64,000 nt of DNA, taken from positions 1-64,000 of the forward strand of contig DATFYM010000168.1 of assembly GCA_035315065.1 (NCBI GenBank), given 5' to 3'. The notes under the pieces were generated by a model. That model saw nothing but the letters and a program-made list of their open reading frames with translations. It did no database searches and had not been told where the DNA came from. The position numbers and the translations under genes are program-made. This DNA is from DATFYM01 sp035315065. GTDB taxonomy: Bacteria > Acidobacteriota > Terriglobia > UBA7540. This document shows positions 15,492-24,183 of this stretch, piece by piece; position 1 is the first letter of the stretch, and the number at the start of each line of letters is the position of its first letter.

Positions 15492-18488
15492 ATGAGCAGA
15501 CTCTTGCTGTTATTTGGCCCTGATTCTCATAGATCGAAAATCCTTGTCGCCAAGGGGCGGAACGCTGGTTATCGAGAAATGGCGACTCTCCATTTCACGC
15601 AAAACCAGGACAGTTCGAGGTCTGAGCACGCCATGGCGGAGGGATTATTAGTTCTCGTCTTTGCCCTCTTTTCTGCCGGGGCTCGGGCTCAGGACTCCGG
15701 CGCTCTCTCGCTGCTCTATGCGGCCCCGGTAACGGCGGCGACGTGTACGGGGCGGACGACAACTTTGACGCTCTCGTCAGTACCGCCGAATCTCGTGACT
15801 GGAGTGAGCGGCGCTTTGACTGGGGCTAGCCCTAGTGCCTGGAATGCGAACCCCTCTTCGGTGACGGTGAGTGGAAGCTCCGTTTCCTACTCCCAGACGT
15901 GTCCAAGCTCGTCCTACACAGGCGGCGGCTACTTCTCGGCAGGAGTGCCGGGACAAGGACAATGGTATGTGGTTGACATGCCTAGCCACATCCGCCTGGC
16001 CTTGGGCGACAACTCCGACTACTCGGGCGGCTCGCTGTCTAGTTGCGGGAACACGAACGATTGCGTTACATTCGACGGTCTCTCGGATGCTTTTGACAAC
16101 AAGAACGAAACAGGGTTTGATATCACCTCGTGGACCGCCGCCGGCTCCTCGGTTACGTTGACGCTCTCCGGCTCTCCTACGTGGTCATCGGGACCAGCAT
16201 GTGTATTTGGGACCAACAAGACATCGGGTAGGCTCGCAGGTGGGTTTACAATCCTGAGTATCAACGGGTGTTTTCCGGTGTCTTCTGTCAGTGGAAACCA
16301 AGTGGTGTTCACGCTGACCGGGGGATTGTCGTGCATGGGTACCTGCACTGGGGCAGGCGGGTTCGTTTATCAGGTTGACGTGGCCTCGATGGATGCCGGG
16401 ATGTTGCAGGTCCAGTACGGACTTGCGAACGCGCCGCAAAACCTCCAGACCGGCACCAGCGGTACGACTTGTGCGGCCGGGGTAGGCGCATTCGTGATCG
16501 GGACCGGGAGCGGTGGCGACGGGAAAACTGTGACCCTGTGCCTTCAAAACAGTTCGATCACGCCCACTACCGCGCCGAATAATGCTTCCTTGGCGGTCGC
16601 CGGTGTCACGGTGGACACCGGGAGCTGCGCATTCAACATCGCGGGTTCTAATGTTTTGTCGTCTGCAGCAGGCCAAGTCACGTACCGGCTTGGTTCCACA
16701 CAGGCGAATACCTGCACCGGACACGGCGGCACCGTGACGGTGCAAAGGTTCGGGGAGTACAAAAACTCCTCGGGCGGCTCGGTTCAGGTCTTGGAGGCGA
16801 ACAATGTGCGTATTCGGCTCCAAGCGACGTATGAGTTACGGGAGTATGGGCAAATCGGGAGTCCGTCTGGCGGCGCGACTGGATTCAACGGGACGCTCGA
16901 TCCGAATACGTTCGGGACCGAGTACTATACGTTCTATCGGCCCGACAAGGTGTTTCACAGGTTTGACCTGACCTATAACAACGGGGATTCGCAGGGTCCT
17001 TTGACCGTTGAGGATGTCAATGGCTCTGGTGCTGACGCTACCATGCAGGCCAGTACCCTGAAGTCGCAGAATTTCGCCAACGATAAGGGAGAGTCAGATA
17101 ATGGGGTCTGCGGCCAGTACCCGCTGGTGCCGCCCTCATTCGATGAGGTGCGGCAGATGTATGGTGCCACGACGTGGCAAATGGTCACGCCGAACCGTGC
17201 CTCTTGGTATGGTACTGCAACCTTTACCAACGGGCGCACAACGGTCACTCTTCTGAGCGGAGATAATTTCGCGGCAGGCGTGTCGCTGGCGTCATGGGGA
17301 GGCTCTACGCTGATGATCTGGACCACTCCGGGAACCGCTCAGCAGGTAACCGTCTCCAGTGTTACAGGGAGCAATTATGCTGGCGGAACGACCCTGACGT
17401 TGACCGCCGCTTTCGGCGGGACGACCGGCACCTATAATTGGTATGTTGGAGGTTTGCCGGTGCGAGACTATGGTCTCGCAAATCCGGCACCCTGCACTAC
17501 GAGCCTGGTGCCATCGGCAGTCGGAGTTTTGATCCCTACGCCCGGAAACCTGCAGATATGTTCGACTGGCCCCGCATCTGCAGACGCGAGCGGGTGCCGC
17601 TCTCCCTATACAACTATAGATATGCCTGGCATGGTCCATATGAACGTGCTGAGGATCATTGGGCAAGTCCCGTCTCTATTGGCTCAAGGAATGGGTACGT
17701 ATATCAGCAATAGCGTTAATGGACCAACATGGTTCGAAGGGATGAGAGATAGGATACAGAGTGCATACAGGGGGGTCGTCATACCGGGCGACAATGCTCC
17801 CCATGTCGTCTATTATGATACACTCCGCATTGGCGATGACGGATTGTGGACGGGAACACGGCAGGGAACACAGGGCCTGGCCGATGACTATGCAGCAGAA
17901 TATGAAGCGCCGCCAACCCCCAATTTTACGACTGGAACTTGTACGAACGGCTACGGAACAAGCTGTTTTGACCAAGACAGTGGAGCCTACCAGATCACTG
18001 CCAGCAGCAGCGGTAGTGTTAATTTTCCACTTTCTCTCCCAAGCTGGCAGAGTAGCCATGCGTACTCTGAGGGCCAGGCGATCTGGGATGGAACGAACGT
18101 CGAAGTCGCCACAAGCAACAGGACTAGCGGAGGCTCGCAACCAAACTGGTCATCGAATTGTCCAAATCAGGGTAATGTCTGCGCGGACAATGGCATGACA
18201 TGGATGAACGGTGGGAACCGTTACTTTCACTATCCGGCCTTCGAGGTTGCCGGGTGGACGGCAGTCCCATCGACGCTGACCGTTAACTCTACCACCTACC
18301 ATCTGAACACCGATTATGTGGGCGCTGCGAACGCGGGTGGGGTCATCATTCAGTTGCTTACTGGCGACAGCGGGACACCAGGCTTCTATGCCAGCGGCTT
18401 GCGGCTACAGGGGTCGCAGGGATCGTCGGTCGTCAACGCCACGATAAGCGGTCAAGTCACGGTGGGAGGAAACACGATTGTGCAATAG
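15492..18488 (+). CDS. Large secreted protein of unknown function
   Basis: This 998-residue protein is rich in Ser, Thr and Gly with scattered cysteines. A hydrophobic segment with an ARA-Q type cleavage site (LLVLVFALFSAGARAQD) lies at residues 51-67. Either the first 47 residues form a long n-region or translation starts at an ATG at 15633. The 15492 start is kept because AGGAGA lies just upstream, while 15633 has no ribosome binding site. No domain is recognised. Several stretches look like Ig- or lectin-like strands. It follows the fibre-like gene by about 110 bp and is AT-richer than housekeeping genes nearby, so transfer as a block is possible. Confidence 0.7.
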   Translation: MSRLLLLFGPDSHRSKILVAKGRNAGYREMATLHFTQNQDSSRSEHAMAEGLLVLVFALFSAGARAQDSGALSLLYAAPVTAATCTGRTTTLTLSSVPPNLVTGVSGALTGASPSAWNANPSSVTVSGSSVSYSQTCPSSSYTGGGYFSAGVPGQGQWYVVDMPSHIRLALGDNSDYSGGSLSSCGNTNDCVTFDGLSDAFDNKNETGFDITSWTAAGSSVTLTLSGSPTWSSGPACVFGTNKTSGRLAGGFTILSINGCFPVSSVSGNQVVFTLTGGLSCMGTCTGAGGFVYQVDVASMDAGMLQVQYGLANAPQNLQTGTSGTTCAAGVGAFVIGTGSGGDGKTVTLCLQNSSITPTTAPNNASLAVAGVTVDTGSCAFNIAGSNVLSSAAGQVTYRLGSTQANTCTGHGGTVTVQRFGEYKNSSGGSVQVLEANNVRIRLQATYELREYGQIGSPSGGATGFNGTLDPNTFGTEYYTFYRPDKVFHRFDLTYNNGDSQGPLTVEDVNGSGADATMQASTLKSQNFANDKGESDNGVCGQYPLVPPSFDEVRQMYGATTWQMVTPNRASWYGTATFTNGRTTVTLLSGDNFAAGVSLASWGGSTLMIWTTPGTAQQVTVSSVTGSNYAGGTTLTLTAAFGGTTGTYNWYVGGLPVRDYGLANPAPCTTSLVPSAVGVLIPTPGNLQICSTGPASADASGCRSPYTTIDMPGMVHMNVLRIIGQVPSLLAQGMGTYISNSVNGPTWFEGMRDRIQSAYRGVVIPGDNAPHVVYYDTLRIGDDGLWTGTRQGTQGLADDYAAEYEAPPTPNFTTGTCTNGYGTSCFDQDSGAYQITASSSGSVNFPLSLPSWQSSHAYSEGQAIWDGTNVEVATSNRTSGGSQPNWSSNCPNQGNVCADNGMTWMNGGNRYFHYPAFEVAGWTAVPSTLTVNSTTYHLNTDYVGAANAGGVIIQLLTGDSGTPGFYASGLRLQGSQGSSVVNATISGQVTVGGNTIVQ

Positions 18489-19364
18489 AAGTCGCATGCG
18501 GAGATGAATTCAATGGGCAATAGAATAAAGACGACCGCAAAGTGGCTGGTGTCGGTTTGCTGGATCCTTCGTCAATCCACCACGAGCGCCAGCGACTCTC
18601 CGGTGATGTCTTGCTTCATCTCAAAATGGACGCCGGCGTTCATTCTCGCCGTCAACGGCAACACGGCTGTTCGATTCAACGATATTGTGGGCGGGGTATT
18701 GTCGTCGGCCAGAACTAGGGCAAGTCGTCAATCGACAATGAGAAGCGAATTTCCTTGACAATGATCGCTCTTTCATTAAGTATTGGAAATGCGTCTTCCC
18801 GAGTCGAGTGCTACCCTAGACTCTGGTCGGCACGAAGGAGCCCGATACCATTGCGCATCTCGGCATGAATGAAGATCGTAAATCGGCGACATGCAGGTTA
18901 GATGAACGCCGTGCCAGTCAGCCCCGCCGCGAACGAATCCACAAGGGTAAGGCAATTAATTTCAGCGAGATAGATCTCCTGGGCCACCATGGTACCCAAA
19001 TACGTATCAGCATTGTTTTCAATGACATACAGCGATCTCGGACCCGATTTTGGGGCGAATATTAGTGGATTACCTCTTGCCGGTTGCGGATTGGCGGTTT
19101 AAAGGACCAACAGTAAAGGGTTAAGGTAAAGGCTAAAGGTCAAAACGTGAAGGATGTGGGATAAACAAGACCCATCCCAACGGCCCGACTTCTCGTTGGG
19201 GGAGCAAAGTGGTTGGTAACGGGCGCGTGGTCCGACGCTGACGGCTTGCCGGGAGCGGCGGAATGGCGAAGGAGCCTGGCGTGGGCACCCTAGCCTGGGA
19301 CAGGCTGCCATCTCGGCCCACTTTTCGTGGGTTGGCAGAAGCAGGGCAGTATCGATTTTCGCTG

Positions 19365-19462
19365 GACCGAACCCAAATTATATTGATAACAATGGACATC
19401 TTGGGTTAGGTTTTTCGGTACGAACCCATTTAGCCCGCTATGTCGTTGAAAATAGATGGCTT
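19365..19462 (+). repeat. CCGAACCC dispersed element, copy A
   Basis: It begins GACCGAACCCAAATTATATT, has GGACATCTTGGGTTAGG in the middle and ends in GAAAATAGATGGCTT. The element contains its own inverted halves: CCGAACCCAAATT faces a CTTGGGTT block and a later CGAACCCATTT. It aligns with copy B at 19678 and, in reverse, with copy C at 46301. Confidence 0.85.
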
Positions 19463-19677
19463 GATTGATCAAAAGCCATTAAGTCATTAAAAGATAATGC
19501 AGTTATCAGTTTTCAGTTTCAGTTTATCAGTTCTGGGTAAAAAGGGGGCAGCTTAATTGGCTTGTGCTGGGGAATTCGCTGTTACAGGACGTTACAGGGG
19601 CTACAGCACGTTACGATTAGTGCGAAGTTGGCATAGGGCACGAAGCAGAAGGGACAAAATCACCATTGATTTTGCGA

Positions 19678-19774
19678 GGACCGAACCCAAATTGTACTGA
19701 TAACAAAGGACATCTTGGGTTGGGTTTTGGACCGAACCCATTTAAGCCACTATGTCTCTGAAAACAGATGGCTT
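19678..19774 (+). repeat. CCGAACCC dispersed element, copy B
   Basis: It is a direct copy of the element at 19365 with about 85 percent identity by eye. It begins CCGAACCCAAATTGTACTGA and ends GAAAACAGATGGCTTA. It lacks any open reading frame. Confidence 0.85.
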
Positions 19775-19899
19775 AGCATGCGGAAAGCCACCATGTGATT
19801 GAAAAGCATAGGAGTTATCGGTTTCCAGCAGTTTCCTGTGGACTGGAGCCGGGGGCTGAGAACCGAGAACTGCGAAGGTCTGAAGAGCCTCGAAGCCGC

Positions 19900-19966
19900 G
19901 GATTAGCACGGATTCGCGCGGGTCAAAAAAGACCTATCCGTGGCAATCCGTGTTGATCCGTGCCGG
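19900..19966. repeat. Palindromic GGATTAGCACGGATT-type hairpin
   Basis: GCGGATTAGCACGGATT faces AATCCGTGTTGATCCGTGCC around a loop containing GGTCAAAAAAGACC, itself a small palindrome. This is a common type of dispersed intergenic hairpin. Confidence 0.7.
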
Positions 19967-20039
19967 AACCAATTCGTTCCCAGTTCCGGAGAACTGAAAA
20001 CTGATCACTGAGAACTTTTCAAGGAACGAAGCCACCGAT

Positions 20040-21329
20040 TTGATTGATAACAAAGGATCGGCCATCGACGGAATAAGGAACGAAGCCACTGCATTGGCGG
20101 GTGATCTCGGGGTGTCGGTGCCCGAAACCGAGGGACCGCGGGTGACCGAGGAGATCTATCGCCTCATCCGGGAGCGCATCTCCCCACACTTTTCCGAGTT
20201 TCGCGTTTGTAACTCGACGCCAGAACTGCTGGCCCACCCTTCCTACCGGGCGCTCGAGCCCGAAATCCGCGCCGTTCTCGACACGCCGGAGGTCGGCGAC
20301 TTCAGCGCCGCGCCGGCGCCGGGTAAATCGCGGTACCGTTTCGTCGCCTGGAACCTGGAGCGCGGCATCGAGTACGACGGCCAACTGGAAGCGTTCCGCA
20401 CCCACCCATACCTGAGCCACGGCGACGTATTTCTGCTCACCGAGACCGACGTGGGCATGGCCCGATCGCGCAACCGGGCGGTGGCCCAGATGCTGGCGCG
20501 CGAGCTAAGATTGCACTACGCTTTCATGCCCTGCTACCTGAACCTCTCCAAGGGATCCGGCGTGGAGTATGACACCGAGGGCGAGAACGACCTGGGACTG
20601 CACGGCAACGCCATTCTCAGCCGCTATCCCATCCGCCGCGTTCAACCAATTCACCTGAAGAACGGCATCGACAAGATGCACGGACGCGAAAAACGGCTGG
20701 GCCGCCAGACCGCCGTCGCCGCCGAGATCGAGTTTCCCAACTTTGCCGTAACCGCCGTCTCCGTGCACCTCGACGCCAATTCGAGCCAGCGGCACCGCCG
20801 CGACCAGATGCGCGATGTGCTCGACGGCCTGGATGCTGATCGACGCGCGGCCGCACTGCCGGCGATCGTCGGGGGCGACTGGAATACCACGACGTATAAT
20901 TCGTCGGGCGCCTTCCCCGCGGTCATGGGTTTCTGGCTGCGGGTATTCATGGGGCCGGACAACGTGATCCGCAATCACTACTTGCACCCCGACCGCCGCT
21001 TTGAAAGAGAACTCTTCCGGCTGCTCGAAGCCCGCGGCTTCGAGTATCGCCGCTCGAACCGCATCGGCGAATACACCACCTCCTACGACGCCTACGATCC
21101 CAAGACGCGCCAGAACCTGGGCGAGTGGGTGCCAGAGTTTTGCTTCGCCTTCATGCGCTGGGCGCTGCGCCACCACGACGGCAAGTGCCCGCTGAAGATC
21201 GACTGGTTCGCGACCCGCGGCGCGCGCACCGCCGATCCCACGGTAATTCACGATCTCGGCGCGCACCGCGCCGTGCGGCTGTCGGATCATGACGTGATCG
21301 GAGTGGAGGTGTTAAAGGGTGAAGGGTGA
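20040..21329 (+). CDS. Endonuclease/exonuclease/phosphatase family protein
   Basis: This 429-residue protein has the EEP fold: FVAWNLERG (about 101-109) with the first catalytic Asn/Glu, TETDVGMARSRNR, GNAILSRYPI, VHLDANSS, and GGDWNTTTYNS with the Asp/Asn pair. Family members cleave phosphodiesters in DNA, RNA, phosphoinositides or sphingomyelin; the substrate here is unknown. The start is uncertain. The TTG at 20040 lies inside a repeat-like sequence (GATAACAAAGGAT), and GTG codons at 20112 or 20142 are alternatives. The last residues and the stop codon are encoded by a GGGTGAA array. Confidence 0.85.
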   Translation: MIDNKGSAIDGIRNEATALAGDLGVSVPETEGPRVTEEIYRLIRERISPHFSEFRVCNSTPELLAHPSYRALEPEIRAVLDTPEVGDFSAAPAPGKSRYRFVAWNLERGIEYDGQLEAFRTHPYLSHGDVFLLTETDVGMARSRNRAVAQMLARELRLHYAFMPCYLNLSKGSGVEYDTEGENDLGLHGNAILSRYPIRRVQPIHLKNGIDKMHGREKRLGRQTAVAAEIEFPNFAVTAVSVHLDANSSQRHRRDQMRDVLDGLDADRRAAALPAIVGGDWNTTTYNSSGAFPAVMGFWLRVFMGPDNVIRNHYLHPDRRFERELFRLLEARGFEYRRSNRIGEYTTSYDAYDPKTRQNLGEWVPEFCFAFMRWALRHHDGKCPLKIDWFATRGARTADPTVIHDLGAHRAVRLSDHDVIGVEVLKGEG

Positions 21330-21472
21330 AGGGTGAAGGGTAAAAGATGTAGAAATCAGAAAGTAGGAATCAGAACGAAGACCGTCTTCCTTCTCTGATT
21401 TCTGGTTTCTGCTATTTCTGCTTTCTAATTTAATTTCCGATTTTCATCACCCTTTACCCTTCATCCTTTACA
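21310..21472. repeat. Nested inverted 7-bp arrays between the EEP gene and folK
   Basis: The outer word is GGGTGAAGGGTGAAGGGTGA (about 21316-21345) facing CCCTTTACCCTTCATCC (about 21449-21467). The inner word is AGAAATCAGAAAGTAGGAAT (about 21351-21376) facing TTTCTGGTTTCTGC-type units (about 21399-21432). Different words are nested in one hairpin. Confidence 0.88.
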
Positions 21473-21538
21473 TTTTTTTTTGGACAGTCAACGGTAGATG
21501 ATATTCGCTAGGCTATTAATGTTATCGCACGAGAAACC

Positions 21539-22033
21539 TTGAAGAGAGTTTACTTGGGCCTCGGCTCCAATCTCGGCGATGGCGCGGCGCAACTGCGCCG
21601 GACCTTGGCGATGCTCCCCGGCGCGGGGGTCCAGGTGACTCGCGTTTCGTCTTTTTACCAGACTCAGCCCGTGGATTTCAGCCCGCAGCCGTGGTTCGCG
21701 AACTGCGTCGCCGAGGCTGATACGAAGCTGCTGCCGCTCGGTCTGCTGCGGCGACTAAAGGGAATTGAGCGGGCGCTGGGGCGGCGTCCCGGAGGCGTCG
21801 CCAAGGGCCCGCGCGCCATAGATATCGACATCCTGCTCTACGGTGACGCGGCGGTGCGGTCGGCAGAGTTGACGATCCCGCACCCGCGCCTGGAGCAGCG
21901 GCGCTTCGTGCTGGTTCCGCTGAGTGAGATCGCGCCCGACGTGCGCCATCCCGTCACTCAGCTCACTGTCCGGGAAATGCTCGCGCAGACTGGCGACCGC
22001 CACCAGGTGAAGAAGATGATGAACGCTGAATGA
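21539..22033 (+). CDS. folK: 2-amino-4-hydroxy-6-hydroxymethyldihydropteridine pyrophosphokinase
   Basis: This 164-residue HPPK catalyses pyrophosphoryl transfer from ATP to 6-hydroxymethyl-dihydropterin in folate synthesis. Family motifs are VYLGLGSNLGD at the N-terminus, SSFYQTQPVD, WFANCVAEADT, and the ATP/Mg block GPRAIDIDILLYGD, followed by IPHPRLEQRRFVLVPLSEIAP. A TTG start is inferred because the frame opens exactly where the family begins. The final MMNAE residues come from the following TGATGAA array. It is followed by a deoxynucleoside kinase and panBC, a vitamin/nucleotide cluster. Confidence 0.95.
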   Translation: MKRVYLGLGSNLGDGAAQLRRTLAMLPGAGVQVTRVSSFYQTQPVDFSPQPWFANCVAEADTKLLPLGLLRRLKGIERALGRRPGGVAKGPRAIDIDILLYGDAAVRSAELTIPHPRLEQRRFVLVPLSEIAPDVRHPVTQLTVREMLAQTGDRHQVKKMMNAE

Positions 22034-22187
22034 TGAATGATGAACAGAAGAGAAGACGAACAAGTTTCGCTCGTCTTCAGTTCATCATTCACCGTTCATG
22101 ATTCTCTCGATGTGGACAAAAATGACGAACGCTGATGGACAGTTGCTTGTCTTCAGTTCATCATTCATAATTCATCATTCTCTTAAG
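22013..22187. repeat. TGATGAA inverted arrays between folK and the kinase gene
   Basis: The left arm is GATGATGAACGCTGAATGAT and contains the folK stop codon. Right arms are TTCATCATTCACCGTTCATG (about 22081-22102) and CAGTTCATCATTCATAATTC (about 22154-22180). There are two successive right arms, as if the hairpin was duplicated. Confidence 0.85.
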
Positions 22188-22188
22188 A

Positions 22189-22854
22189 ATGCCCACGCTT
22201 CCCAGTTACGAGCCGCCGCGATTCATCGCCATCGAAGGGCCGATCGGCGTCGGCAAGACGACGCTCGCCACCATCCTCACCGAGCGCTTGCACGCGCATC
22301 GGTTGCACGATCCCACGGACAATCCCTTCCTGGACAGCTTCTATAAGGACGCGCGCGGCGCCGCATTCCAGACGCAGTTTTACTTTCTCATCGAGCGTTA
22401 CAAGCGGCTGCGCGAGCTTGACCTCGGCGACACCGCCAACCGCGTCATCGTCAGCGACTATACACTGGAGAAGGACAAGATCTTCGCCTACCTCAATCTT
22501 AACGACGCGGAACTTCGGGTCTACGACGAGTACTACAAACTTTTTGTTGACGAGGTCCCCATTCCCGATTTAGTGATATACTTACAGGCGAAGTTGGAGA
22601 CGTTGAAGAAGAGGATCGCCCGGAGAAAGACGCCAGCGGAACGGCGAATCTCCGATAGTTATCTGGAGGAAGTGGCCAAGGCTTACGAGCACTTCTTCTT
22701 CCAGTACCAATCGAGCAGCGTGCTGGTGATCGACACGTCCGAGATCGACTTCGTCGACCGGAACCAGGACCTGCAGCAGTTGCTCGATCGGCTGAGCCAG
22801 CCCGTGAAGGGCACGCAATATTTCCTCCCGCTTGGATCCGCCGCGGCGGACTGA
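22189..22854 (+). CDS. Deoxynucleoside kinase (deoxyadenosine/deoxyguanosine kinase type)
   Basis: This 221-residue dNK-family kinase phosphorylates deoxynucleosides for salvage. It shows the P-loop GPIGVGKTT near 18-26, the FQTQFYFLIERYKRL segment, the VSDYTLEKDKIFA block equivalent to the ERS/DRY-type catalytic region, and the arginine-rich lid KKRIARRKTPAERRI near 145. Substrate preference cannot be fixed. It lies between folK and panB in the same direction. Confidence 0.9.
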   Translation: MPTLPSYEPPRFIAIEGPIGVGKTTLATILTERLHAHRLHDPTDNPFLDSFYKDARGAAFQTQFYFLIERYKRLRELDLGDTANRVIVSDYTLEKDKIFAYLNLNDAELRVYDEYYKLFVDEVPIPDLVIYLQAKLETLKKRIARRKTPAERRISDSYLEEVAKAYEHFFFQYQSSSVLVIDTSEIDFVDRNQDLQQLLDRLSQPVKGTQYFLPLGSAAAD

Positions 22855-22861
22855 GACGGTC

Positions 22862-22919
22862 GGGTTCGGGAGACGTGGAACACGGCGCGCAGGCGCCGGC
22901 CATTCGCCGCCGAGCCCAA
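22862..22919 (+). ncRNA. GC-rich multi-hairpin segment after the kinase stop
   Basis: A closing stem GGGTTCGG with CCGAGCCC encloses three small hairpins: CGTG-GAA-CACG, GCGC-GCAG-GCGC and CGGC-CATTC-GCCG. GC-rich sequence can fold like this by chance, so this is only a possible 5' domain of the stronger structure that follows at 22931. Confidence 0.3.
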
Positions 22920-22930
22920 CGTAGAAGTTG

Positions 22931-23035
22931 ACCCTCTCTGTCCAGGTTAGTGAAGGCCCTATGGGGCCTCCGCCCAAGGCGCCTCCTGCAGCCGCGGGCA
23001 TCACAAACCGTCCTGCGACAGAGAGGGTTTTTTTT
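22931..23035 (+). ncRNA. Candidate structured RNA or riboswitch-like leader ending in a terminator
   Basis: A perfect 12-bp outer stem (ACCCTCTCTGTC with GACAGAGAGGGT) closes a second stem GTTAGTGA with TCACAAAC, which has one A/A mismatch. Inside are hairpins AGGCCC-TATG-GGGCCT and CGCC-CAA-GGCG. The 3' strand of the outer stem is followed by eight T residues, so the stem doubles as an intrinsic terminator. It lies about 105 bp before panB. It matches no riboswitch that I recognise. It could be a free small RNA, a leader acting on panB, or just an elaborate terminator of the folK-kinase unit. Confidence 0.55.
23017..23035 (+). terminator. Intrinsic terminator arm with T-run
   Basis: GACAGAGAGGGT followed by TTTTTTT closes the 12-bp stem begun at 22931. 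The stem loop is unusually large (about 74 nt) for a simple terminator. Confidence 0.6.
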
Positions 23036-23036
23036 G

Positions 23037-23080
23037 AACGATGAGTGATGAATGATGACTGATGAATGATGAATAGAAGA
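23037..23080. repeat. TGATGAA array before panB
   Basis: GAACGATGAGTGATGAATGA and related 7-bp units. The matching right arm is weak (CTTCAACTCTTCGACTTC, about 23109-23127). Confidence 0.6.
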
Positions 23081-23142
23081 GGCCGTAGTTGTTGGCTTTA
23101 CTATTCGACCTTCAACTCTTCGACTTCTTAAGGAGGACCGTC

Positions 23143-24018
23143 ATGGACCTGCATTCAGAGGCCGTGAGCAAGATCACCGTTCCACGAATTCTTGACCGCA
23201 AGCTCGAAGGCTGCAAGATCACCTGCCTCACTGCCTACGACTACCCCACCGCGCGGCTGGTGGACGAGGCCGGTATCGACATGATCCTGGTCGGCGATTC
23301 GCTCGGCCCGGTCGTGCTGGGTTACGACTCAACGATTCCGGTGACGGTGGACGATATCCTGCACCACCTGCGCGCCGTGCGACGGGGTGTGCGACGCGCG
23401 CTGGTGATCGCCGACCTGCCGTTCGGTTCCTACCACACCAGCCCTGAGCAAGCCCTCGAAGCCAGCATCCGCTACGTCAAGGAAGGCGGCGCGGAGGCGG
23501 TGAAGCTGGAGGGCGGCCGCAAGCGCGCGGCGCTGATCCGGCAATTGGTAGACGCCGAGATTCCGGTGATGGGTCACATCGGGCTCACGCCGCAGTCGGT
23601 AAACGTCTTCGGCGGCCATCGCGTGCAAGGCAAAACGCTCGACGCCGCGGCCGATCTGCTGGCCGACGCACAGGCGGTGGAAGACGCGGGGGCGTTCGGC
23701 ATCGTTCTGGAAGGGATGCCTCGGGAGCTCGCCGCCATCATCACCAGGCGGCTCCGCATCCCCACCATCGGCATCGGCGCCGGGCCCGATTGCGACGGTC
23801 AGGTGCTGGTGCTGCACGATCTGGTTGGACTGACCCTTGGCCACCGCGCCAAGTTCGTGCGCGCTTACGCCAACGTCGCGGAAACCTTGCGTCACGCGTT
23901 CTCCCGATTTCGCGACGATGTGGTCGCCAGCCGCTACCCCGACGATGGCGAGTCGTACCACTGGCCCGCCGGCGTGAGGGAGCAGTTTGAAAAAGAAACG
24001 ATGAACGCGGAACGATGA
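23143..24018 (+). CDS. panB: 3-methyl-2-oxobutanoate hydroxymethyltransferase
   Basis: This 291-residue ketopantoate hydroxymethyltransferase adds a hydroxymethyl group from methylene-THF to 2-oxoisovalerate in pantothenate synthesis. Motifs are CLTAYDYPTARLVDEAG, MILVGDSLG with metal-binding Asp, LPFGSYH, AVKLEGG, GHIGLTPQS and IGIGAGPDCDGQVLVLHD. The ATG at 23143 follows an AAGGAGG ribosome binding site. The last residues (MNAER) and the stop codon come from the following AACGATG array. panC follows in the same direction. Confidence 0.96.
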   Translation: MDLHSEAVSKITVPRILDRKLEGCKITCLTAYDYPTARLVDEAGIDMILVGDSLGPVVLGYDSTIPVTVDDILHHLRAVRRGVRRALVIADLPFGSYHTSPEQALEASIRYVKEGGAEAVKLEGGRKRAALIRQLVDAEIPVMGHIGLTPQSVNVFGGHRVQGKTLDAAADLLADAQAVEDAGAFGIVLEGMPRELAAIITRRLRIPTIGIGAGPDCDGQVLVLHDLVGLTLGHRAKFVRAYANVAETLRHAFSRFRDDVVASRYPDDGESYHWPAGVREQFEKETMNAER

Positions 24019-24165
24019 ACGATGAACAGCTAGCAGCTATCAGCCGTCAGCTTTCAGCCGTGAGCGTCAGCTAACCAGCGAGCCGCTGCTTTCTTGCCGA
24101 GGGCTGATAGCTGACCGTTGATAGCTAGTCGGCGTTCATCATTCCGCGTTCATCGTTTCGTCTCT
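23998..24165. repeat. Nested inverted 7-bp arrays between panB and panC
   Basis: The outer word is AACGATGAACGATGAAC (about 24008-24027) facing GCGTTCATCATTCCGCGTTC (about 24132-24155). The inner word is CAGCTATCAGCCGTCAGCTT (about 24032-24073) facing GCTGATAGCTGACCGTTGAT (about 24102-24124). Confidence 0.9.
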
Positions 24166-24183
24166 ACGCTTCATCTTTTGCAG

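Larger units (their letters stand above)
18489..20039. other. Gene-poor spacer of 1.5 kb with dispersed repeats
   Basis: No convincing gene is seen. The spacer contains two direct copies of a CCGAACCC element (listed separately). It also contains arrays on TAAAGGG (about 19106-19137) and TATCAGTTTTCAGTTT (about 19502-19535), the latter facing GAACTGAAAACTGATCACTG (about 19990-20012). A short palindrome built on GGATTAGCACGGATT lies at about 19900-19965. A small open frame at 18504-18758 has no ribosome binding site or family features. Confidence 0.6.

Noticed and set aside
18504..18758. An 84-codon frame after the large secreted protein gene
   Set aside because: No ribosome binding site, no conserved motif, and atypical codon use; kept as part of the spacer.
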